Shown here in pieces: positions 17,788-25,577 of a DNA stretch of 64,000 nt (positions are counted from its first letter, which is position 1; the number at the start of each line of letters is the position of its first letter). Below the pieces are notes generated by a model. The model saw only the letters and a list, made by a program, of their open reading frames with translations, was not told the DNA's origin and did no database searches. The position numbers and the translations under genes were made by a program. Source of the stretch: Melaminivora sp034675505. GTDB lineage: Bacteria > Pseudomonadota > Gammaproteobacteria > Burkholderiales > Burkholderiaceae_C. Location of the stretch: assembly GCA_034675505.1 (NCBI GenBank), contig JAUCDD010000023.1, positions 124,001 through 188,000 of the forward strand, given 5' to 3'.

Positions 17788-18839
17788 GAAGGCAATCGTT
17801 GCACGGGAAGAGAAACTGCGGCAGCGCCGTCGCCCCGCAGGTGGAACACGGGCGCCGGCACCGCCAGTGCCGCCTGCGCCTGCCTGTCCGGCTGGCGCTG
17901 GCCCAGGAAATACCCCAGCGCCAGCACCGCGCACAGGCCCAGCGCCAGCAGCGCCAGGGCCAGCCAGCGCGGGATACCCTGCGGCCAGTGCGGCTGCAGG
18001 GGCGAGCGGCGCGGCCGCTTCAGGCCGGTGGCGCGCACCTCGTCGACCGCGCGGCGCACATGCCCGTCGGTGACCTGGCGTACGCCTTGCGCGAACGCGG
18101 CCAGCAGCGCCTTGTCGGCCAACTGGTGGATGGCGCGGATGCGCCCGTCCGACGCGGCCAGCAAGCGGCGCAGCGCCGCCGGCTCGAACAGCGCCCCGCC
18201 CTGCCAGCCTGCGCGGCGCAGGCGGTGCTCGACGTAGGCGGCCGCGTCCGGCCCCACCAGCGGCTGCAGCTCGAAGCGGTGCACCACCCGGTCGCGCACC
18301 TGGCGCAGCGCCGGCAGCGCCAGCAGCTCGTCCAGCTCGGGCTGGCCGAACAATACGATCTGCAGCAGCTTGTGGCGTTCGGTCTCCAGGTTGGACAGGA
18401 GCTTGATTTCCTCCAGCGACTGCGGCTGCATGGCCTGGGCCTCGTCGATGAGCACCACGGCGCGGCGCCCCTGGGCATGGCGCTGCAGCAGCGCCTGCTG
18501 GATGGTCAGCACGGGCGACTGGCCTTCGGTCGGCGGCGCCAGGCCCCAGTCCTGGATCAGCGACTGCAGGATCTCGCGCGGGCCGAAGGACGGGTTGGCC
18601 AGGTAGACCAGATCGATCTGCGAGCGGGGCAGGCGCTCGGCCAGCATGCGGCTGAGCATGGTCTTGCCGCTGCCGACCTCGCCCACCACCACCACGATGC
18701 CGTCCTCGTCGAGCACGGCGTGGTGCAGCGCCTCCAGCACGGCGCCGCGCGCCTGGCCGTCAAAGAAGAAGCGGCCGTTGGGCGTGATCCCGAAGGGGGG
18801 CTCGGACAGCCGGAAATGTTCCAGGTACAGGGACGACAC
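17784..18839 (-). CDS. MshM/ExeA-like AAA ATPase
   Basis: 351 residues starting with GTG (MSSLYLEHFRLSEPPF). Opening residues of this type with PFGITPNGRFFF are characteristic of the ExeA/MshM family. Walker A is GEVGSGKT (53-60), Walker B is AVVLIDEAQAM (127-137), and the sensor is LLQIVLFGQPEL. One membrane helix near the C-terminus (LALALLALGLCAVLALGYFLG) anchors it with a short periplasmic tail, as in ExeA. It is the first gene of the pilus operon and overlaps mshL. ExeA-type proteins help insert or assemble the secretin through peptidoglycan. No clear ribosome-binding site precedes the GTG. Confidence 0.85.
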   Translation of the reverse strand: MSSLYLEHFRLSEPPFGITPNGRFFFDGQARGAVLEALHHAVLDEDGIVVVVGEVGSGKTMLSRMLAERLPRSQIDLVYLANPSFGPREILQSLIQDWGLAPPTEGQSPVLTIQQALLQRHAQGRRAVVLIDEAQAMQPQSLEEIKLLSNLETERHKLLQIVLFGQPELDELLALPALRQVRDRVVHRFELQPLVGPDAAAYVEHRLRRAGWQGGALFEPAALRRLLAASDGRIRAIHQLADKALLAAFAQGVRQVTDGHVRRAVDEVRATGLKRPRRSPLQPHWPQGIPRWLALALLALGLCAVLALGYFLGQRQPDRQAQAALAVPAPVFHLRGDGAAAVSLPVQRLPS

Positions 18840-18921
18840 GGCTGTAGGTCAGGAAAGGGAAGCTGGCGTGTAGGCGCCCCCGCGAATGGGGGCGGCACGG
18901 CGGGCGATCATAAACATGCAC

Positions 18922-18973
18922 TTTGGCGCCAGAATTAAATGTAACCGGAGGTGAATTCCCCGATGGCGCCAAA
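18922..18973. promoter_or_regulatory. Pair of TGGCGCCA palindromes before the pilus operon
   Basis: Two copies of the palindromic octamer TGGCGCCA (18924-18931 and 18964-18971) lie 40 bp apart centre to centre. Each is extended by A/T bases so that the two form 10-bp inverted arms. They lie in the gap between rsmB and the first pilus gene. Spacing near four helical turns fits a two-site operator, but no regulator is assigned. Confidence 0.3.
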
Positions 18974-18993
18974 TGCCGCGATGGTGCAGGCCT

Positions 18994-20319
18994 TCATTTG
19001 CGCTGCCAGGCGGCGGCAAAGAATCCGTCCGTTGCATGGCGGTGCGGCCACAGCCGCAGGAAGCGCGCACCCCCTTCGCCGCCACTGGCAAGGCTGTCCG
19101 CCTGCGCCACCTTCAGGCGCGCCAGCTCGCCCTGCACCGGCAGCGGCGCAAAATCCGGATGCGCCTGCCCGAAGGCCTCGGCGACGCCTTCGTTTTCCTC
19201 GGGCAGCACGCTGCAGGTGGCATAGACCAGGCGCCCGCCCGGCTTGACCAGGCGCGCCGCGCTGGCCAGGATGGCGTTTTGCTGGGTCACCAGGGCGGCC
19301 ACCTTCTCGGGGCTTTGGCGCCATTTCAGGTCGGGGTTGCGCCGCAGCGTGCCCAGGCCCGAGCACGGGGCATCGACCAGCACCCGGTCGATCTTGCCGG
19401 CCAGGCGCTTGATGCGCTCGTCGCGCTCATGGGCGATGGCCACCGGGTGGACGTTGGACAGCCCGCTGCGCACCAGGCGCGGCTTGAGCGCCTCCAGGCG
19501 GCGCGCCGAGGTGTCGAAGGCATACAGCCGGCCGGTGTTGCGCATGGCCGCGCCTATGGCCAGCGTCTTGCCGCCGGCGCCGGCACAAAAATCCACCACC
19601 ATCTCGCCCCGCCGGGCGTCCAGCAACAGGGCCAGCAGCTGCGAGCCCTCGTCCTGCACCTCGATGGCGCCGCTCACGAAGGCCGGCAGCCGCGCCAGCG
19701 CCGGCTTGCCATGCAGTCGCAAACCCCAGGGGGAATAGGGTGTCGCATCGCTTTTGATAGCAACATCTCCAAGCTCCGCGCCGACCTGCTCGCGTTTTGC
19801 CTTCAAGATGTTGACGCGCAGGTCCAGCGGCGCGGTCTGGCCCAGCGCCTCGGCCAGGGCCCAAAAGCCGGACTCGCCCAGCTGGCTGCGCAGCGGCGCG
19901 GCCAGCCACGCGGGCAGGTTGTGGCGGTGCGGCTCCAGCAGCTCGTCAGGCCCGACCGCATCGCACAGCTGCAGCCAGTGGCGCTCGGCGTCGGTAAGCG
20001 CACCGTGGAGGAAGTCGCGCGCCCCGCGCGCGCCGGGCTGGCCGCTGCGCTGGCGCTCCTGCTCATCCAGCGCCCGGGCAAAGCCCAGGATGGCCAGGCG
20101 CCGCTCGCGCGCGCCGCTGCCCGAGCGCGCCAGGTGCTCCAGCAGGGCCTTGCTGCGCAGCACGGCATAGGCGGTGTCGGCCAGCGTGGCGCGCTCGCGC
20201 GGGCCCAGCTGGCGGTGCTCACGAAAGTAGCGGGCCACCACGGCGTCGGCCGGGTGCTCGAAGGCCAGGACTTGCGCCAGCAGCTCGGTGCAGGCGTCCA
20301 GAAGGGCTTTGGGATGCAT
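18994..20319 (-). CDS. rsmB: 16S rRNA m5C methyltransferase, RsmB family
   Basis: 441 residues from the ATG at 20319 (MHPKALLDACTELL). An NusB-like RNA-binding domain fills about the first 140 residues. The Rossmann methyltransferase has SAM motif VVDFCAGAGGKTLAIG. The two catalytic Cys regions are RVLVDAPCSGLGTL (Cys near 318) and LVYATCSVLPEENE (near 370). It methylates C967-type positions of 16S rRNA. The frame contains a copy of the dispersed AT-rich repeat at 19750-19806, encoding REQVGAELGDVAIKSDA between the two domains. A GACAAT hexamer lies 6 bases before the ATG and no Shine-Dalgarno sequence is seen, so the mRNA may be leaderless. Confidence 0.9.
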   Translation of the reverse strand: MHPKALLDACTELLAQVLAFEHPADAVVARYFREHRQLGPRERATLADTAYAVLRSKALLEHLARSGSGARERRLAILGFARALDEQERQRSGQPGARGARDFLHGALTDAERHWLQLCDAVGPDELLEPHRHNLPAWLAAPLRSQLGESGFWALAEALGQTAPLDLRVNILKAKREQVGAELGDVAIKSDATPYSPWGLRLHGKPALARLPAFVSGAIEVQDEGSQLLALLLDARRGEMVVDFCAGAGGKTLAIGAAMRNTGRLYAFDTSARRLEALKPRLVRSGLSNVHPVAIAHERDERIKRLAGKIDRVLVDAPCSGLGTLRRNPDLKWRQSPEKVAALVTQQNAILASAARLVKPGGRLVYATCSVLPEENEGVAEAFGQAHPDFAPLPVQGELARLKVAQADSLASGGEGGARFLRLWPHRHATDGFFAAAWQRK

Positions 20320-20476
20320 GGGTCGATTGTCCCATCCGCGCCACCCCGCGCGTGCGCCGGCAGCTGCGTGCTGCGCCGTCCTACGCGGGGCCGGGGCCGC
20401 GCCCCTTAGGTTTGCCCCATTCCATCCAGCGGCGCAGCGGCCTGCCTGCGCCCGCCCGCAACCCAAGGAGCATTTC

Positions 20477-21031
20477 ATGGACTATCTGTTGCAAGGCATG
20501 TTTGGCGAGAAATCGCTCAGCAAGGTGACGGCCCTGTTCGACGACCAGGCCAGCGCAGAGGCCATGGGGGCGCGCGTGCTGCGCCTGCCCGGCATGCAGC
20601 CCAGCCAGGTGCGGCTGCTCAGCCAAGCCGACCTGAAGACGCACCGCGCCGACCTGTTCGGCCGCAAGATGGAGCCCGAGCAGCGCGGCATCCTGCAGAC
20701 CATGCTGCGCGCCCACCTGGTGGGCGGCTTCGCCGGCGGCACGCTGGGCGTGGTGGCCTACGCCTACCTCATGTCCACCGGGCAGCCCATCATGGCCAGC
20801 AGCCCCCTGCTGGCCTTCATTGCCATCGTGGGGTTTTCCATCACGTTCGGGCTGCTGCTGGGCGGACTGGTCACCATCCGTCCCGACCACGTTCGCGTCA
20901 TCACCCAGGTGCGCGCCGCCTTGCGCGCCGGGCGCTGGGCCGTGGTGGTGCACCCGACCGATTCGCACCAGACCCAGCTGGCCCGTGAGCTGCTGCAGGA
21001 GGGCAGCGTCCAGGTGCTGCGCACCCTGTAG
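20477..21031 (+). CDS. Membrane protein of unknown function, two transmembrane helices
   Basis: 184 residues from MDYLLQGMFGEKSL, with an AAGGAG ribosome site 8 bases before the ATG. The N-terminal 90 residues look like a soluble ferredoxin-like or ACT-like domain (KVTALFDDQASAEAMGARVL). Two membrane helices follow: LVGGFAGGTLGVVAYAYLM and LLAFIAIVGFSITFGLLLGG. The C-terminal cytosolic segment ends TQLARELLQEGSVQVLRTL. The repeated layout (a domain sensing value, then Gly-rich helices) recalls bacterial general-stress 17M-like proteins, but I do not recognise a defined family. It is transcribed divergently from rsmB. Confidence 0.7.
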   Translation: MDYLLQGMFGEKSLSKVTALFDDQASAEAMGARVLRLPGMQPSQVRLLSQADLKTHRADLFGRKMEPEQRGILQTMLRAHLVGGFAGGTLGVVAYAYLMSTGQPIMASSPLLAFIAIVGFSITFGLLLGGLVTIRPDHVRVITQVRAALRAGRWAVVVHPTDSHQTQLARELLQEGSVQVLRTL

Positions 21032-21041
21032 CCCTGCCCGG

Positions 21042-21650
21042 CTAGCGGCTGCTGCAGCTGGCCGGCGGCCGGCCCAGCAGGTGCGACAGGATGGCGCCTG
21101 GATACAGCTGGTGCTCCTGCTCCAGCACGCGCGCGGCCAGGCTTTGGGCGCTGTCGCACGGCAGCACCGGCACCACCGCCTGCGCCAGGATGGGCCCCAC
21201 GTCCAGCTCGGCGGTCACCTCGTGAACCGTGCAGCCGGCGACCTTGCAGCCGGCATCGATGGCGCGCTGGTGCGTGTCCAGGCCCGGGAAGGCCGGCAGC
21301 AGCGAAGGGTGGATGTTGAGCAGCCGGCCACTGAAGCGCTCGACGAAGGCGGGCGTCAGCACGCGCATGAAGCCGGCCAGCACCACCAGGGCCGGCTCGT
21401 GGGCCGCGACGGCCTGCGCCAGCGCGGCATCGAACTGCTCGCGCGTGGCATAGGCCTTGTGGTCCAGCACCTCGGTGGCGATGCCCTGCTCGCGCGCCAG
21501 CGCCAGGCCGCCGGCAGCGGGGCGGTTGCTGATGACGGCGGCGATGCGGATGCCGTGGCGCTCCTGCCAGTCCTGCTGCTGCGCCGCGCGCACGATGGCC
21601 GCCATGTTGGAGCCGCCGCCGGAGATCAGAATCACGATGTTTTTTCTCAT
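21042..21650 (-). CDS. purN: Phosphoribosylglycinamide formyltransferase
   Basis: 202 residues from the ATG at 21650 (MRKNIVILISGGGSNM). The phosphate loop is GGGSN. The catalytic set is NIHPSLLPAFPG (Asn and His) with Asp in HEVTAELDVGPIL, matching the Asn-His-Asp triad of GART enzymes. It transfers formyl from 10-formyl-THF to GAR in purine synthesis. A GATAAT hexamer lies 8 bases before the ATG and there is no Shine-Dalgarno sequence, so translation may be leaderless. An in-frame GTG just upstream (21653) falls in the same spacer and is less likely. Confidence 0.95.
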   Translation of the reverse strand: MRKNIVILISGGGSNMAAIVRAAQQQDWQERHGIRIAAVISNRPAAGGLALAREQGIATEVLDHKAYATREQFDAALAQAVAAHEPALVVLAGFMRVLTPAFVERFSGRLLNIHPSLLPAFPGLDTHQRAIDAGCKVAGCTVHEVTAELDVGPILAQAVVPVLPCDSAQSLAARVLEQEHQLYPGAILSHLLGRPPASCSSR

Positions 21651-21676
21651 CACTGCGGATTATCCCCGCCCCTGCC

Positions 21677-22354
21677 ATGCCCTTTGACAGCCGAACCCAG
21701 CCCCTGACTGCCGTGCAGGCGCGCGTGCTCGCCACGCTGATGGAGAAGTCGCGCACCGTGCCCGACAGCTATCCGCTGACCCTCAACAGCCTGCTGGCCG
21801 GCTGCAACCAGAAGTCCAGCCGCGAGCCGGTCATGCAGCTGGGCGAGGGCGAGGTGCAGCAAGCGCTGGACGAGCTGCGCCTGCGCGCGCTGGTGGTGGA
21901 GATCGGCGGCGCGCGCGTGGCGCGCTGGGAGCACAACATGCCGCGCGGCGTGGGCGTGCCGGAGCAGTCCGCCGTGCTGTTGTCGCTGCTGGCGCTGCGC
22001 GGGCCGCAGACCGCCGGCGAGCTGCGCATCAACGCCGAGCGCTGGCACCGCTTTGCCGACATCTCCTCGGTCGAGGCCTTCCTGAACGAACTGGCCGAGC
22101 GCAGCGACGAGCGCGGCGGCCCCCTGGCCGTGCTGCTGCCGCGCGCCCCGGGCGCGCGCGAGGCGCGCTGGGGGCAGCTGCTGTGCGGGCCGGTGGACGT
22201 GCAGGCCGCAGCCGCGGCGGGTGCGCAGCGCAGCGCCGCCGCCCCCGTCGATGCCGGGCTGCATGACCGCGTGGCCGCGCTGGAGGCGCAGGTCGCCGCG
22301 CTGCGCAGCAGCCTGGCCCAGCTCTGCGAGCAGCTAGGCGTCGCGGCGGGCTGA
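21677..22354 (+). CDS. YceH family (UPF0502) protein
   Basis: 225 residues. The opening LTAVQARVLATLMEKSRTVP with the following DSYPLTLNSLLAGCNQKSSR is the signature of the YceH/DUF480 family. These proteins consist of two winged-helix domains; the second begins near AVLLSLLALRGPQTAGELR. The C-terminus carries a heptad-like segment (LHDRVAALEAQVAALRSSLA) that could form a coiled coil. The biochemical role of the family is unknown; DNA binding is suggested by the fold. It is divergent from purN and the two starts are only 26 bases apart, so the promoters overlap. Confidence 0.88.
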   Translation: MPFDSRTQPLTAVQARVLATLMEKSRTVPDSYPLTLNSLLAGCNQKSSREPVMQLGEGEVQQALDELRLRALVVEIGGARVARWEHNMPRGVGVPEQSAVLLSLLALRGPQTAGELRINAERWHRFADISSVEAFLNELAERSDERGGPLAVLLPRAPGAREARWGQLLCGPVDVQAAAAAGAQRSAAAPVDAGLHDRVAALEAQVAALRSSLAQLCEQLGVAAG

Positions 22355-22450
22355 TCCCGGGCTGATCCACCGGACGGCCATGTCCCGCCCCTGACAGCCC
22401 CGCAGCGTGCGCCCGTGCTACAACCCGCGGCTGCAAAGGAGACGCGACAC

Positions 22451-23632
22451 ATGGATCTCGCATTCACCCCCGACGAGCAAGCCTTCCGCACGGAAGTGCG
22501 CGAATGGGTTCGCAGCCACCTGCCGCCCGCGCTGGCGCACAAGGTACACAACGCCCTGCGCCTGACGCGCGACGATTTCCAGGACTGGGCCAGGACGCTG
22601 GGCAAGAAGGGCTGGCTGGCCTACGGCTGGCCCAGCCAGTTCGGCGGCCCGGGCTGGAACGCGGTGCAAAAGCACCTGTTCGAGGAAGAGCTCGCCATGG
22701 CCGGCGCGCCGCGCATCATGCCGTTCGGCCCGGTGATGGTGGCGCCCGTGATCATGGCCTTCGGCACGCCTGAACAGCAAAAGCGCTTCCTGCCCGGCAT
22801 CGCCAGCGGCGAAGTCTGGTGGAGCCAGGGCTACAGCGAGCCGGGCGCCGGCTCCGACCTGGCCAGCCTGAAGACGCGCGCCGAGCGCCGGGGCGACAAA
22901 TACATCGTCAACGGCCAGAAGACCTGGACCACCATGGGCCAGTACGGCGAGTGGATGTTCAACCTGGTGCGCACCAGCAACGAGGGCAAGCCGCAAACGG
23001 GCATCTCGTTCTTGCTGCTGGACATGAAATCCCCCGGCGTCACCGTGCGGCCCATCAAGCTGCTGGATGGCGAGTGCGAGGTCAACGAGGTCTTCTTCGA
23101 CAACGTGGAAGTGCCCGCCGACCAGCTCATCGGCGAGGAAAACAAGGGCTGGACCTACGCCAAGCACCTGCTGGCGCACGAGCGCACCAACATCGCCGAC
23201 GTGAACCGCGCCAAGCGCGAGCTGGAGCGCTTGAAGCGCATCGCCAAGGCCGAAGGCGTGTGGGACGAGCAGCGCTTTCGCGACCAGATCGCCCTGCTGG
23301 AAGTCGACATCGTGGCGCTGGAGATGCTGGTGCTGCGCGTGCTGTCGATGGAAAAGAGCGGCAAGAACCCGCTGGACATCGCCGGGCTGCTCAAGATCCG
23401 CGGCAGTGAGATTCAGCAGCGCTACAGCGAGCTGATGATGCTGGCCGCCGGGCCTTTCTCGCTGCCCTTCATCGAGGACGCCATGGAGGCCGGCTGGCAG
23501 GGGGACTTCCCTGGCGGCGCCGCGGCCAACGCGCCGCTGGCCTCCACCTACTTCAACATGCGCAAGACCACCATCTACGGCGGCAGCAACGAAGTGCAGC
23601 GCGAAATCGTCGCAAAGACCGTGCTGGGCTGA
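22451..23632 (+). CDS. Acyl-CoA dehydrogenase, large subunit type (PimC-like)
   Basis: 393 residues starting MDLAFTPDEQAFRTEVREW, with an AAGGAG site upstream. It shows the standard three-domain layout: alpha N-terminus, middle beta domain (GYSEPGAGSDLASLKTRAER, NGQKTWTT) and C-terminal helices ending YGGSNEVQREIVAKTVLG. It binds FAD and oxidises an acyl-CoA to the enoyl form, probably in the cytosol. The next gene, 26 bases downstream, is a shorter second subunit. The same side-by-side arrangement is known for PimC/PimD of pimeloyl-CoA degradation and for other heteromeric dehydrogenases. The substrate here is not determined by sequence. Confidence 0.87.
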   Translation: MDLAFTPDEQAFRTEVREWVRSHLPPALAHKVHNALRLTRDDFQDWARTLGKKGWLAYGWPSQFGGPGWNAVQKHLFEEELAMAGAPRIMPFGPVMVAPVIMAFGTPEQQKRFLPGIASGEVWWSQGYSEPGAGSDLASLKTRAERRGDKYIVNGQKTWTTMGQYGEWMFNLVRTSNEGKPQTGISFLLLDMKSPGVTVRPIKLLDGECEVNEVFFDNVEVPADQLIGEENKGWTYAKHLLAHERTNIADVNRAKRELERLKRIAKAEGVWDEQRFRDQIALLEVDIVALEMLVLRVLSMEKSGKNPLDIAGLLKIRGSEIQQRYSELMMLAAGPFSLPFIEDAMEAGWQGDFPGGAAANAPLASTYFNMRKTTIYGGSNEVQREIVAKTVLG

Positions 23633-23658
23633 CCAGTCTCTGACGAAGGGATACGAAC

Positions 23659-24774
23659 ATGGATTTCGATTTTTCCGATGACCAGCAGCAACTGCGCGAC
23701 GCCGTGCGCCGCTGGGTGGACAGGGGCTACGGCTTCGAGCGCCGCCGCGCCATCGTGGCCGCCGGCGGCTTCGACCGCGCCGTATGGAACGAACTGGCCG
23801 AGCTGGGCCTGACCGCGCTCACCGTGCCCGAGGCGCACGGCGGCCTGGGCCAGGGCGCGGTGGACGCCATGGTGGCGCTGGAGGAACTCGGGCGCGGCAT
23901 CGTGCTGGAGCCCCTGGCGCAGGCCTTCGTCGCCACGCGCGTGCTGGCGGACTTCGCGCCCGAGGCGCTGCAGGGCGAGTGGCTGCCGCGCATCGCCAGC
24001 GGCGAGGCGCTGGTGGTGCTGGCCCAGCAGGAGCGCCGCGCGCGCTACCAAACCGGCGTTTGTGAGGCGAAAGCCGTGCCAGCCGGCGCCGAATACCGGG
24101 TTTCAGCTACCAAAAGCATAGTGCCAGCAGGCGACCATGCCGACGCCTTCATCGTGCCCGCGCAGCTCGACGGGCAGCTGGCGCTGTTCCTGGTCGAGCG
24201 CGGCGCCGGCGGCGTGGCCACGCGCGGCTACCTCACGCAGGACGGCAGCCGCGCCGCCGAGGTGCTGCTGGACGGCGCCGCCGCCACCCTCATCACCCGC
24301 GACGGCCTGGCCGCGCTGGAGCTGGCCGTGGACACCGGCATCGCCTGCGCCTGCGCCTACGGCGTGGGCGCCATGGAGCAGACCCTGGCGCTCACGGCCG
24401 ACTACCTGAACCAGCGCAAGCAGTTCGGCGTGGCGATCGCCAGCTTCCAGACCCTGCGCCACCGCGCAGCCGACATGAAGATGCAACTGGAGCTGGCGCG
24501 CTCGATGAGCTACTACGCCAGCCTGAAGCTGGGCGAGGAGCGGGGCGAGCGCCGCCGCGCGCTGTCGCGCGCCAAGGTGCAGCTGGGGCAGTCGATGCGC
24601 TTCGTGGGCCAGCAGTCGGTGCAGCTGCATGGCGGCATCGGCGTGACCGACGAATACATCGGCAGCCACTATTTCAAGACGCTGACGCAGCTGGAGATGG
24701 CCTGGGGCGACACGCTGCACCACCTGGGCGAGGTGTCCGCGCACATGCAGGACACGGCCGGGGTGTTTGCCTGA
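23659..24774 (+). CDS. Acyl-CoA dehydrogenase, small subunit type (PimD-like)
   Basis: 371 residues starting MDFDFSDDQQQLRDAVRRW. Family markers are LGLTALTVPEAHGGLGQG in the N-domain and QFGVAIASFQTLRHRAADM and VQLHGGIGVTDEY in the C-domain. It is shorter in the middle domain than the upstream partner and likely forms a heterodimer with it. A patch at 24055-24121 in the middle domain (encoding GVCEAKAVPAGAEYRVSATK) has the layout of the dispersed AT-rich repeat and is kept in frame. It is followed after about 30 bases by a strong bidirectional terminator. Confidence 0.85.
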   Translation: MDFDFSDDQQQLRDAVRRWVDRGYGFERRRAIVAAGGFDRAVWNELAELGLTALTVPEAHGGLGQGAVDAMVALEELGRGIVLEPLAQAFVATRVLADFAPEALQGEWLPRIASGEALVVLAQQERRARYQTGVCEAKAVPAGAEYRVSATKSIVPAGDHADAFIVPAQLDGQLALFLVERGAGGVATRGYLTQDGSRAAEVLLDGAAATLITRDGLAALELAVDTGIACACAYGVGAMEQTLALTADYLNQRKQFGVAIASFQTLRHRAADMKMQLELARSMSYYASLKLGEERGERRRALSRAKVQLGQSMRFVGQQSVQLHGGIGVTDEYIGSHYFKTLTQLEMAWGDTLHHLGEVSAHMQDTAGVFA

Positions 24775-24805
24775 GCGGGCCCGCAGCCCGGCCCTGGCCC
24801 GCATG

Positions 24806-24832
24806 AAAAAACCGCGCACTGCGCGGTTTTTC
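24806..24832 (+). terminator. Bidirectional Rho-independent terminator
   Basis: The stem AAAAACCGCGC / GCGCGGTTTTT has a 3-base loop (ACT...). It lies between two convergent genes and has A and T tracts on both flanks, so it can end both transcripts. Confidence 0.88.
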
Positions 24833-24860
24833 CTTGTGTGCGCCGGCCGGGGCGCCGGTT

Positions 24861-25418
24861 TCAGCTCAGCAGCCGCGAGGACTTGGGAACATGCGCCAGC
24901 AGGAAGTCCATCTGGTCGGCCAGGATGCGCCGGTTGCGCAGGATGAAGTCCTCCCACAGGCTGGGCACGTAGGGCGTGTACAGCAGCGGCATGCGCGCCT
25001 GCTCGGGCGTGCGCGGGCCCTTGCGGTGGTTGCAGGCGCGGCAGGCGGTGACCACGTTCATCCAGTGGTTGCGCCCGCCGCGCGCCAGCGGCGCGATGTG
25101 CTCGCGCGTCAGCTCGGGCTCCTGGAACGGGCCGCCGCAGTAGGCGCACAGGTTGCGGTCGCGCGCAAACAGCTTGGCGTTGGTAAGGCTGGGGGTCAGC
25201 TCAAAGGGGTTGATGCCCGGCGCGCCGCGCGTGCCGATGATGCTGCTGATGCTGATGCGCGACTGCAGGCCGGTGGCCGCGTTGTGCCCGCCGCGAAACA
25301 CCGCCACGGGCGCGCCCAGCTCCCAGCGCACGTCGCCGGCGGCGTAATGCGTCGCGGCATCCTCCAGCGAAATCCACGATTGCGGCAGCCCCTGGGCCGA
25401 CAGCTTCAAGACCTTCAC
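24861..25418 (-). CDS. HNH endonuclease-like protein
   Basis: 185 residues from a GTG at 25418 (VKVLKLSAQGLPQSWIS) preceded by a GGAGGTG ribosome site, far better than the longer open frame. The C-terminal half holds the HNH fold: CAYCGG at the first zinc pair, REHIAPLARGGRNHWMN with the catalytic-type His, then ACRACNHRKG with the second Cys pair. The N-terminal 60 residues are a family-specific domain beginning with VLKLSAQGLPQSW, shared by relatives in Comamonadaceae. It is a stand-alone nuclease-like gene with no methylase or toxin partner nearby. The target and purpose are unknown. Confidence 0.85.
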   Translation of the reverse strand: MKVLKLSAQGLPQSWISLEDAATHYAAGDVRWELGAPVAVFRGGHNAATGLQSRISISSIIGTRGAPGINPFELTPSLTNAKLFARDRNLCAYCGGPFQEPELTREHIAPLARGGRNHWMNVVTACRACNHRKGPRTPEQARMPLLYTPYVPSLWEDFILRNRRILADQMDFLLAHVPKSSRLLS

Positions 25419-25577
25419 ACCCACCTCCCCTTGCTTTGCCAGGACGGGAACGACAGTGCCATCCAGGGGCGCGGACAGTGCACCCCTCGATGAAGCACAA
25501 TATACCTCTTTCAGGCAAAAACACGCGCCAGCCCTTGCCGGGCGCCGACGTTCAGCTATCAAAATAAAAGCGCAACG

